Below are positions 12,101 through 20,792 of a stretch of DNA of 64,000 nt, in pieces. Under the pieces are notes generated by a model. The model ran no database searches. It saw only the letters and a program-made list of their open reading frames with translations, and was not told the origin of the DNA. The DNA comes from Phallusia fumigata (lineage: Eukaryota > Chordata > Ascidiacea > Phlebobranchia > Ascidiidae). Position 1 is the stretch's first letter. Each line of letters begins with the position of its first letter. Where the stretch lies: positions 83,724 to 147,723 of the forward strand of contig QXVZ01009061.1 in the NCBI GenBank assembly GCA_008931825.1. The letters are read 5' to 3'. A program made the translations under genes and the position numbers.

Positions 12101-13913
12101 TCTAAATTGTTCTCTGATCAGCTGTCGTATATACGATGTGTAAAAATGCTGAATGTTGGTGCCAGATGATTTGTTCTATTGCTAATACCTTTAGCTGCTC
12201 ATGTACTGGAACTATTTTATCATTTTATTTCTATACTGAATGTAATACTTGTTTTACTAAAGTCAAGTTTATCAGTACTAACCTGACAAATTTTTGCAAA
12301 ACTTCTCTTGGCATTTGACGAGCTAAATATGCATAGTAAGTGATATCCGACAGCATATCTGGAATATGATGGGGTACATGAATTTTAGTAGACATTGAGT
12401 CAGAATTTTGTGCCATTTCGTATTGAAGATTTAGTTGGTCATCTCCCTTGTTCAACCTAAAGCAAAAATGTTGGGCTACTGGGCTTGGGATAAATGCATT
12501 TTTTTTCATCTACCTATATTTTGACTTTGATAAATCTCTCCAACCACCATTGTATGATGATAAATCTGACACCCATGGAAGTATAGGATGGTGATGAGGA
12601 TCTCCAAATCTTCGACCTTTAAACAACCAATGATTCAAACGAATATTGTGTTATCATTAAAAAAATAATGATTTAAAGCAATGATTCAAAAGAATACATT
12701 GAAACAACCTTACCTGCCAGCTTGTTGAGATACATTAGGTATTCATAGTTAGAAATTTGACCACAAACCTGCAAATGGTAACTGTATCACTCACAAAAAA
12801 CTAAGTCATAAAAAATTACAAAATCAGGATTCTGGATATAACTTATGCAATTCCAACATTTAAAAACTGGGTTATCCAAACTATAAAAAATAAAACTAAT
12901 GGGTTTTCCACTGATTGCCATTGCAATCAAATGGAAACATTTTTTTATCAAGGGACTTGGATAAACAAATCCCTTCCAAAAACCAAACTAATGATTATCT
13001 CCACCATAACTACCAGTATCTACAAATAGTCTTTACTCACCCATTTTTCCATTTTTTTGCTGATTCCGTCGCCAACATTTTGCTTAGCATCAGTTAAAAC
13101 ATTATGTTCAATATCCTTTGTGTTTGAATTGACACATGGGACAGTTAATGATGATTTGATGTTGTAAAAATCAACTTGAATCCAATGCCTTGTGTCCAAA
13201 TGTATGTTATCCCAAGTCACTGACTTCAATTCTAAAAGTGGAAAATGCTGGCTTGCATAACTCATCATTTGTAAAACTTGGTAAAGAAGAAACAAAAGCT
13301 TGGTTGGGGATTGGGAAAGAAGTGCTGGACTGTACAACAAGGCATCTTGGACACTGTAATCGATGTATGGCTTTATGATGTAGCAATTTTCATTCCTGCA
13401 ACATGTGGTTATCACTGGTAATATGTTGACATGAAAAACCTCCACATATTGTTGTGATTCTGCCCATTTAGGCTGATGTAAATCTCCTACAAGCCTGGAC
13501 GATGTTTTATTTACTTCACATGCAGTATATGCATTCTTACATGCCAAATGCATTTTCTTCCACATTAGTCTCAAGTTTTTTCCACAAAGTGATTTAAAGA
13601 ATGACAAAAAACACTTTGTTTCTAGTGAACCTTCATTGTATGCTCTATCCATGAAAACATGTTTGAGAAGAGACATGTCACAGGTTGATATCAAAACTTT
13701 TAAAAAATCATCTGGAAGATTTGTGGTTGAATGATGTAGCAGAGCTTTAATTTGAAGAGAGGTATAGTTTTGTAAATTGTCACAAGGCACAACTTCATCA
13801 TACTCAGCAATATTTACCAACCACTGGTATGACACAAGCGCAGCAACTTCATTGCTGGAAATGGGATGCAACAGTTTCTGGTCCAGTTGAAGATCTGCAG
13901 ACAGAACATCCAT
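131..13913 (-). CDS. WDR81: WDR81 (kinase-like + BEACH + WD40 protein)
   Basis: Coding exons, 5' to 3' on the minus strand: 13913-13041, 12768-12714, 12616-12514, 12456-12283, 11556-11374, 8421-8205, 8141-8070, 7846-7686, 7334-7050, 6988-6787, 6724-6517, 5941-5699, 5638-5522, 5449-5340, 5244-4865, 4804-4738, 3774-3658, 3590-3333, 3264-3135, 3018-2883, 2811-2586, 2002-1824, 1750-1570, 1507-1351, 336-131. Every junction is GT-AG and phase-consistent, giving 5040 nt (1679 aa; human WDR81 is about 1940). Exon 1 encodes the degenerate kinase-like N-terminus. Residues about 290-535 are the BEACH domain, with the typical stretches [19 protein letters not shown] and [20 protein letters not shown]. 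The C-terminal third carries WD repeats ([18 protein letters not shown]). In vertebrates WDR81 works with WDR91 on endosomes to restrain PI3K class III and also acts in aggrephagy. The start is the ATG at 13913; the frame extends upstream only to a TTG. A small exon between 4738 and 3774 may be missed, and a 63-nt segment at 4997-5059 may be an intron. Confidence 0.93.
4005..4100 (+). repeat. Short palindromic GC-rich repeat, copy 1
   Basis: A hairpin-like segment with GGGGTGGCAGCA facing TGCTGCCACCC, flanked by aggaaatttctgg and aaaatttccagtgg. The same arrangement recurs inverted at 48630-48705, so this is a dispersed MITE-like family. It sits in a WDR81 intron. Confidence 0.6.
4465..4690 (-). 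repeat. Repeat family A, 5' portion
   Basis: On the minus strand it holds the polypyrimidine tract, the cttgtccatg block and the ttggataaaactttcacag / gtagatatgatcatg block seen at 42030-42130 and 48700-49050. It is intronic in WDR81. Confidence 0.6.
7393..7659. mobile_element. hAT-like non-autonomous element with 8-bp TSD
   Basis: Flanked by direct 8-bp copies GTTTAGTG (7385-7392 and 7660-7667). The left end reads tggtggttcccaacc; the right end, reverse-complemented, reads cagcggttatgtg. Terminal similarity is weak, but the TSD length and the ggttccc-type end fit the hAT superfamily. It has no coding capacity and lies in the WDR81 intron 7335-7685. Confidence 0.6.
8481..8640. repeat. Foldback element with 60-bp arms
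   Basis: Arms 8481-8540 and 8581-8640 are reverse complements at 58 of 60 positions around a 40-bp loop, so the transcript could form a long hairpin. It is intronic in WDR81. Confidence 0.85.
8631..9264. repeat. Tandem 317-bp duplication with N at the junction
   Basis: 8632-8947 and 8949-9264 are nearly identical direct copies separated by a single N (8948). The only clear difference is a short stretch after gcgttctccat. It may be an assembly overlap rather than a real duplication. Confidence 0.85.
8820..9625 (-). repeat. Repeat family A, long copy
   Basis: Runs from the ggtggcgttctccat block through ttggatatatattcaatat, gggtcccaaattccc, cataaacatatgggtcccca and the gcgctacaaattcaac end with a CAA run. 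It mirrors 16893-17650. It overlaps the 317-bp duplication and lies in the WDR81 intron 8422-11373. Confidence 0.7.
10120..10605. repeat. Two-unit tandem repeat, period about 305 bp
   Basis: Units start at about 10121 and 10425, each with gggttaaaaaggtaaaa, caaaatagaaaacttct and ttttgggggcctgtgggtg. Part of the unit recurs inverted at 34640-34745. Open frames here (for example 161 codons, minus strand) come from the repeat. Confidence 0.7.
10945..11290 (+). repeat. Repeat family A, partial copy with internal duplication
   Basis: Contains actccactagccccctaaa, gggacccaatgtaa and two copies of ctatcagcagaaacaatcat (about 11165 and 11200). It is intronic in WDR81. Confidence 0.6.
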
Positions 13914-13929
13914 AGTACAGATATAATCT

Positions 13930-13952
13930 TCTGTCAATTTTCACTTAAAACA
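13930..13952 (-). promoter_or_regulatory. Candidate 3' splice (trans-splice) acceptor ahead of WDR81 ATG
   Basis: On the minus strand an AG in the context aaaattgacag ends at 13931, 17 nt upstream of the WDR81 ATG (13913-13911). It lies about 55 nt after a poly(A) signal for the upstream gene. This arrangement fits a spliced-leader acceptor for the downstream gene of an operon, but an ordinary 5'-UTR intron acceptor would look the same. Confidence 0.4.
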
Positions 13953-13984
13953 CAATTTCCGAATGTGGTGGTTCATGACAACGT

Positions 13985-13990
13985 TTTATT
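13985..13990 (-). terminator. Poly(A) signal AATAAA of the quinone oxidoreductase gene
   Basis: AATAAA on the minus strand, 170 nt after the oxidoreductase stop codon and about 70 nt before the WDR81 ATG. Position and canonical hexamer support it; cleavage cannot be seen. Confidence 0.55.
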
Positions 13991-14159
13991 ACTTTTCTGC
14001 ATTACAAATTGTTATTTGTTGTGGTCATGTCCATTAATTTGACAATGTCACAAAAAACATTAATTAAGGCCATATTTCAAAAATCAAATTAAAAACACTA
14101 TAGCAAATACATAGCACTCAAAAACAATCAAAACATTTAAAATCCACAAAGAACAAGAT

Positions 14160-15281
14160 TTAAAGTTCTGATTTAGATTTTTTATCATCATGCAGTTTAA
14201 GAATAATTTTGCCCTTATTTTGATTAGAAGCCATATATTGATGAGCTTCAACCACATCTTCAAAGTTCATAACCCTGTCAATGACAGGCTTTAACTGCAC
14301 CATTTCTTTACCAGAAGAAAAATATGGCAATGCTTGCTTTGTAAACTCGTTGATTAGTTCCGTTTTGTACTTATCACTGCGGGATTTTAAAGTTGTGCCC
14401 AAAATTGAAATTCTTTTAGCAAGTACTTGAGACAACAAAGGACCATCAATGCTGCCACCCCCCAAAAGGCCATATACAACCCACCTGCCCTCAAGGGCAA
14501 GGCTTTTTATGTTTTGCTTCCAAAAGGAACTACCAACACAGTCTAACACAAGGTTTACTCCCTTTCCATTGGTTGCTTTGAGTACTTTGTCTGCAAATTC
14601 TCCTTCTTTATAATTAAATCCCTCAAGGGCACCAAGTGATTTTGCAATGTTAATTTTCTCCTCTGTGCCAGCAGTGACAATAACTGTTGCTTGCGACAGT
14701 TTGGCAAGTTGAACTGCAGCTGTGCCAACACCACTTCCACCTCCATGAACAAGAACAGTTTCACCAGGATCAACTTTTCCAATAAAGTGCAAAAGTTGGA
14801 AAGCAGTCAGCCAAACTTCAGGAATTGCTGCAGCATCTTGCAGGTTTAGCAAGGAAGGGACAGGCATTACATGATCTTCATTAACAGTCACAAATTCTGA
14901 ATACCCACCTCCTGGTAAAAGAGCCATTACTTTATCTCCTATATTCCATTTTGTTGAGTTGCTTCCAGTCGCCTCAACAACACCAGAAACTTCAAGTCCA
15001 AGAGTTTGTGGAGTTTTTAGGCCAGGATACTTTCCCTCACGAATCAGCAAGTCCGCTCGGTTTAAGGCTGTTGCAGCAGTTTTTATTAACACTTCATTTG
15101 AAAGTGGTTGAGGTAGTTCAGCGACATTTTCCACATACAATTCATCAGCCCCACCAAACTTCTTTTGCTTTACCACCTTCATTGTTGAAACAGACACAAT
15201 TGCTCGATGTAAATGAACTGTGAAAATTAATCTAAGTGGAAAACTAAACAATGGAACAGTTGCTCTGTTGCAAATGAACAT
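14160..15281 (-). CDS. TP53I3: PIG3/TP53I3-type NADPH quinone oxidoreductase (intronless)
   Basis: A single uninterrupted frame of 373 codons in the zinc-free quinone-oxidoreductase branch of the MDR family. PIG3 transfers electrons from NADPH to quinones. From the internal Met at 15182 the protein is 340 aa, close to human PIG3 (332 aa), and the similarity runs end to end: ALNRADLLIREGKYPG, MALLPGGGYSEFVTVNE, AAIPEVWLTAFQLLH, LDCVGSSFWKQN, YGLLGGGSIDGPLLS. The nucleotide-binding glycine motif is VHGGGSGVGTAAVQLAK. The catalytic-zinc residues of classical alcohol dehydrogenases are absent, as in this branch. The 33 residues upstream of that Met are basic and hydrophobic with no acidic residue, so the 15281 ATG could add a mitochondrial presequence; the 15182 ATG matches the family start and has a purine at -3. 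The lack of introns is unlike every other gene here. It is close to and co-oriented with WDR81. Confidence 0.95.
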   Translation of the reverse strand: MFICNRATVPLFSFPLRLIFTVHLHRAIVSVSTMKVVKQKKFGGADELYVENVAELPQPLSNEVLIKTAATALNRADLLIREGKYPGLKTPQTLGLEVSGVVEATGSNSTKWNIGDKVMALLPGGGYSEFVTVNEDHVMPVPSLLNLQDAAAIPEVWLTAFQLLHFIGKVDPGETVLVHGGGSGVGTAAVQLAKLSQATVIVTAGTEEKINIAKSLGALEGFNYKEGEFADKVLKATNGKGVNLVLDCVGSSFWKQNIKSLALEGRWVVYGLLGGGSIDGPLLSQVLAKRISILGTTLKSRSDKYKTELINEFTKQALPYFSSGKEMVQLKPVIDRVMNFEDVVEAHQYMASNQNKGKIILKLHDDKKSKSEL

Positions 15282-16799
15282 GTCTTAGTCACAGATTTAC
15301 AGCCTAAATACACAAAATCACTTGTGATTGGGGTTATTCATAGTAGAATAGCTGGCAATCTTCTACACATTTTTATCAATAAAAGGTATCAGCCAGCAAG
15401 GCGACATCTATTACGTACCCGAAGCAACCACAATTGATTAACTAAACAAGCTGCGTGGTTAACAAACCTTTCTTAATTTTTTGCTGGGGCTGCAGAAAAT
15501 TAAACCATGTGGTGATATTCCCTTTACTTGCAGCACCCTTACATAATTACATGCAACAGAGTATTAACTGAATTAGACAATAATTAGCACTGCTGTGTCT
15601 ATGAATACCACTTGCTTCAACATGAAATGTGGGCAAATATTGCATGTTTGGACTAAGTGATAACAAAATAATATTGTACAATGTATAAGCAAAACAGAAC
15701 AAAGCAACTTTGAACAAATGCAAGAAAGCTTTTCTTATATTGAAAAAAATAAAGTGTCATTATTTATTTCATTTTGTTTTTGTAACACTTTTATTTTGGT
15801 CTTGTTTCATCATGAAAAAGGCTTCAAAAAAGTGGCTTGAAAAGATTTTTAAAGATAAAATTAGTCTTTGGGGTTTGGGAAAAATATGTTAAATATGGAC
15901 TTAACTAAAAACAAACTTTGGATAAAGCTGGTTAGATAGATAGACCAAAATTATCTAATTAAAAATAGCATGATATCATTCCATTCTATACTTTTTTTCT
16001 TGCTATTGTGTATGATCTGATATTTCACCTAAAAATTTTTTATTTCATTCCGGTATTTCTTTCTGTTTGAGTATGAAACAGATTGTAAACGTGCAATAAG
16101 ATAATCACTTCCAATGTCAGATTAAATCTTTTTTCTAATGCAGCAAGTTGTGATTTTAAGAGTTGGTTTAGTTGTAGAATTCAGGTTGAAAATGGTTTGT
16201 TACAGTTGCATTTTACTAAATGTCCCTAAAGATACCATCGTTCATCGAAGTGTACAGCAAAAATATTAATTACGCAAGTCCCAACGGGATACAAACATTT
16301 GGTTTGACGACCGGCTTAAGTCAAAAGTTTGCTCCATTGTAGCAGAGATTTTTATGAAACGGCAAAATAGCGCAAGATCCTAAAAGTTTGTCATCATTTG
16401 TTCCGAAATCGCCGAAGTATCGGACGAGTTCTAAATACTGTTCACAGCATCGGGTATCGGCGCTAGTGCAATGTTGATAACGGTTGTCTGATTGCACAAA
16501 AAAAAGCACTGCTAGTTCGTTCGGGATTTTCCCTTTGTATGTGCACCCATGCGTCAGATACATACATGCTGAATCCATAGATAACCCAAAGAGTTGTGGA
16601 TACATAACACAACTAAATGACAGACTGCTAGTGCTAGAGGTATGTACACGAACCGAAGTATCCGGTTACAGTGAAAAGACATTCGACAGTAGAAGTGTTG
16701 CAAGTTAAAAGACAGTAGAAGTGTTGCAAGTTAACAATCACCCACATATTGTACCCTTTACTTTTTTGCGGTACATAACGTACCACTGCCGGGCTGCTT

Positions 16800-17660
16800 T
16801 TTCCGACTTGGTAATTATGGGTCCCCTTCCACGAAGGGGGGGGGGATTGTTTTTACTCTGTTTTTTTTTCTTTCTTTCTTTTTTTCTTTTTTNTTGTTGT
16901 TGTTGAATTTATAGCGCATTGCCGAAACTGCGCTGAAGAGATTCGTTAGGAGTTTGTCGAGGCTCGGCTAAAGGTCACTGTAGGTCAAATATTGGGGCTG
17001 TGAGGTTTAAATTGTGCTGTTTATAATGAGATTGTAATTGGCCTCATGTAAAAAATGATTTTTTAAAATACATGTGAAAATCTTTACTTTTTGTTTTTCA
17101 ACCGATTTTTAACTCACAGTTGCACTGTCTTGTACAGTAGCATGTAAGCTTATATTTGGTAGGTCAAATAGCGCAATGTTGTTGTTGGATTTGTAGCACA
17201 TTGCTGAAACCACGTTGGAAAGGGTCGTTTAGAGCTTGTAGTTACTATGGCCTGAACAAAAGGTCACTGCAGGTCAAACTATTGGTTAGTGTAACTGTGG
17301 GGTTTTAGTTCATGCTTTTGACATTGAGATTGAAATTGATATGATGGAATGATTTAGTTAAATTATATATGGAAATCTTTACTTTTAAATTTGTAAAACT
17401 GAATTTTGAACCGATCACGTTCTAAAAACATCACTACTATTCAGAAATTGCATGTGTGTGGGGACCCATATGTTTATGCTAGCAGAAACAATCTCGTTAT
17501 AAAATGCCAAGGGAATTAGGGACCTAATGTAATGTGGGTGTTGAAAATATATCCAATGTAATAGAGAAAATGGTATATGTGGAGAACATCATTTTGAGGT
17601 GGCCCCCCCCCCCCCCCCCCCCCATGGAGAACGCCACCTCTCTAGTTTTTTTCATGAAAT
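16800..17660 (+). repeat. Repeat family A, long copy
   Basis: Begins with tatgggtccccttcc and a polypyrimidine tract, then N (16893), then ttgttgttgaatttatagcgc, a second degenerate version of that block at about 17180, gggacccatatgtttatgc, gcagaaacaatc and catggagaacgccacctc. It is the inverse of 8820-9625. The N separates two blocks that are not adjacent in other copies. Confidence 0.7.
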
Positions 17661-19809
17661 TGTGTCGACACGATTTCTTCCACCCAGCATAATAAACTCA
17701 ACCCAACTCAATCTTCTATGTATCTGACGTAAATAGATACAGATAACGCAACGTGGTTTTGTCCCTTTTAAGTCTAACTTCTGAGCACAGTGCATTGTTA
17801 TTTAACCCGCAAAATGGTATTTGTGTAGCAAGTAAACGCTCTTGGTGAGTATTTTGTACACGTGTGTGTAATGACTCCCGCACGGCTCAAATCCCGTGGA
17901 AACATGTCCCCTAATATTTTTGTTGGGGGGATTTTCATACATCTGTCCCCCCCCCAAATATTTTAGATTTGTTAAAAGAAAGAAATACAACTTTATTAAA
18001 CATCACACAAATTCAATGATTGAACACGACATAGACGTCTAAGTATTGTTTGTACGAAGTACAGTAAAATATGCATTAAACTAATGGTGTCTACAGAAAT
18101 ACATAATGTCACAAAAGGTAAACTGCTAAACGCTAGTAGCATAGAGCAGTACTTCGTTTCCAACGCGAATGAAAAAGCAAGACCCCAATCAAAAGGAATT
18201 TGGCGGACCCATCAGTGCTGCTAAATTCACAGCACCTCGACATGCGGCGAAACATGTAGAAAGTTTAGTAAAAATCACTGATTTTTTATGTTAGTTTATG
18301 TTTGTCGTGTGTTTAAAATGCACAAAAAATAAGATGAAGCTTTGATTGAAAACTGTTTTTTTTTGTAGCAAAACGGTTTTAGCACTTTTTAAAGTGTTTT
18401 GTAACATTTAAGCGACCGTGAAAACAGCTTTTACGCCCTTTGTCTCGTTTAGGGGTTCGACAACAATAAGTACCTCGATTTTTCGACTTTTTTCTTTCTC
18501 GAAAATGTCGACAATCACGTTACAGTTTTTACACCAGCAATGTTTGAAGTTTGTTTAGTTACTACCCCTTAACTATCGTCGCGATAACATTGAATGATTT
18601 CTGCAGATAGAAAACTCACTCTTGGCTTTGCTTTTTGAGGCTGTCTCACTGCGGAATTCCACTTGTGTGACGTTTCGCGAAAAGAAGGCAAGAACTGGGA
18701 CGCGTTCAACGAAAGTTTTAAAAAGAGCGTTGAATTTCTGAACTTTTTGATTTGTTTTTTTTTTAGCCAGCACAACTGTCGCAACATAATTGGTCTGTCT
18801 GCGGAACTGAAGCGTCTTTTACGAATGGGGCATTTAGTTAACAGTCAAGTCTCAAAATCCAGCCCATTACCTGCCACGAAAATATAAAAATCAATTATTT
18901 CGGTATTTCACGAGTCTATTTGCCTGTGGAATGATCTTCTAAAAGAAATTCGAGCGTTAACATTTATTTCAGTTTTTTAAATAAAGGCCCAAAACCATTT
19001 TTTGCACATCCGGTAAAAATACGACGAGTTTTTGGGGTCGTGAGTACGCAAATTTAACACTTGTAGCGGTCGTTTATCATAAACACAGTGAGATTGTAGC
19101 AACAATTTTGCAAAGCGTTCACGCGAGCCAATGCAATACTTCCGTTAACAGTTGTATCATTTTGTACTTTGCAACATTGTTTATCTTTAAACCACAGTTG
19201 TCAGCTAAATAAACGGCGGACACATACAAGTAATTTAGAACGCTTATTACAGTTTTGGGCCAGGATAGTTAAGCAGTGTTCAAAATACTGCACAACGTCG
19301 GCAAACGGATTCTAAACACACAATACAGAACACGTTAAAAATCATATCAGAGCATACGACTTTAATTAAGTGTGGCTTACATCGCATCACTAACGGTTCA
19401 CATTTATTAATTAGTTTGGGACACATTCTACCCTTTTCATCTAATATAGCAAAAACTCGATTAGTTTTTCTGATCTTGTCACATAATTTTAAACAACAAC
19501 TGACGCACAACTGCACGCTGCACGTGGCATAAAAACTCAAGATCAAAATTTACTAAAGCATGTCAAGCGAAAGAAACCAACGGCATTGTTACGACATAGG
19601 GAAAGCTGGGCTTGTAGGGCAATCATATGACTGCTATAATCTTATCGTAGTCGATGCACGTGCGATGTGACGTAGTAATACGGTTAAGTGATTTTTACGA
19701 TGTTACAATAACACAGAAGAAACCCAATATTGTCATGATAATCATATATATAGCGGCTTTTCCAAGTCAAGCCAACTTAAAGGTTATTAATGTGTTACGT
19801 CATTCCGAA

Positions 19810-19933
19810 TGACGTCATCATTGTGTGACATCATAGGAAGTATTTATGACGGCATGTGAGAAGTTTTCGCTCGCTGCGCGGTCTTTTTTCGCAAAAGTGT
19901 TTTCTTGCTGCATGCATTTATGAGATGACGTCA
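19810..19933. promoter_or_regulatory. Pair of CRE palindromes
   Basis: Two TGACGTCA sites (19810-19817, 19926-19933), a further half-site gtgacgtcc next to the second, and gtgacatcat between. CREB/ATF-type sites cluster in promoters, but no gene start is recognised nearby. Confidence 0.3.
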
Positions 19934-20514
19934 TAGTGACGTCCTTATCTTCGTTACATCTCCGGTATATGGCGTAGTCCATTATATGTGAACGTTAGTT
20001 GAGTTTGTGCATAGGCGACGAACTTATTGCCTTTGGTCACGTAAGTACATCAAAAACTTTTTTTTGTATTCAATGCACCATTGTGCATCAAAACAGCTGC
20101 CCAACAAACAACTGTTTACACAAATCAACATGTACATGTCATTTTAAGACTGTGTTTGCATTTACATCCGACAAATTACACTAACCATTTTTTCAGTTTT
20201 TCGTTAAACCACAGTTATATAAAACCAATGGCCATGGTTTCGGTAATATTTATCAACTAAAATACATATTACCCACATGCGTCAGCAATCGATCTGTGCA
20301 TGCACGTCGTAAAATTCGAATACCGTCCGGTAGGAAAGCAGTAGTCCGGACCGCATACGCCCGTTACGTTGTCTTATCCCTGACGAATCGGGTGTTTTGA
20401 AAGAAGAGGTTAGCCTACATCATCGCGAGAGAACAAAACTACTATTTTTCCTTTATGTATCTCTAAAATCCAATGTCTCATTTAAATGTGCCTAATTTCA
20501 AATCACGGGCAATT

Positions 20515-20520
20515 TTTATT
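20515..20520 (-). terminator. Possible poly(A) signal of the DQX1-like gene
   Basis: AATAAA on the minus strand about 270 nt past the stop codon; the first canonical hexamer noticed downstream. Only position supports it. Confidence 0.3.
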
Positions 20521-20792
20521 GATGCTCATTTTCATGAACGTTATGTTTGTTGTTGGAAACAATAATATATATTTTCTAAATAAGACAACATTGCACAGCA
20601 AAATTAGCAAAAAAGTTTAAAGCATTGCACAGCATTCAGTAAAACTTAATTCTAGTCAATATTTACTTGTAGCACAGTAAACGGTAATAGTGCGTCTGTG
20701 TCATAAGTTATAGCATGTGATTATAAACATTAAAACGAGCTATTTTTTGTTTGGTTTTTTCATGTAGAACAATCACCATGTTAACAAAAATA

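Larger units (their letters stand above)
15282..20792. other. Intergenic region, repeat-rich
   Basis: No frame with gene character was found. It contains a family A copy at 16800-17660, poly-C/poly-G runs (about 16845 and 17600-17624), and two perfect TGACGTCA palindromes (19810-19817 and 19926-19933) in a CpG-containing stretch. The 94-codon minus frame at 16321-16605 has no recognisable features. Confidence 0.6.

Noticed and set aside
13914-13937. Extension of WDR81 to a TTG at 13937
   Set aside because: It is not an ATG, and a likely splice acceptor lies within it.
16321-16605. 94-codon minus-strand open frame with several cysteines
   Set aside because: No neighbouring exon, signal peptide or known motif; likely chance.
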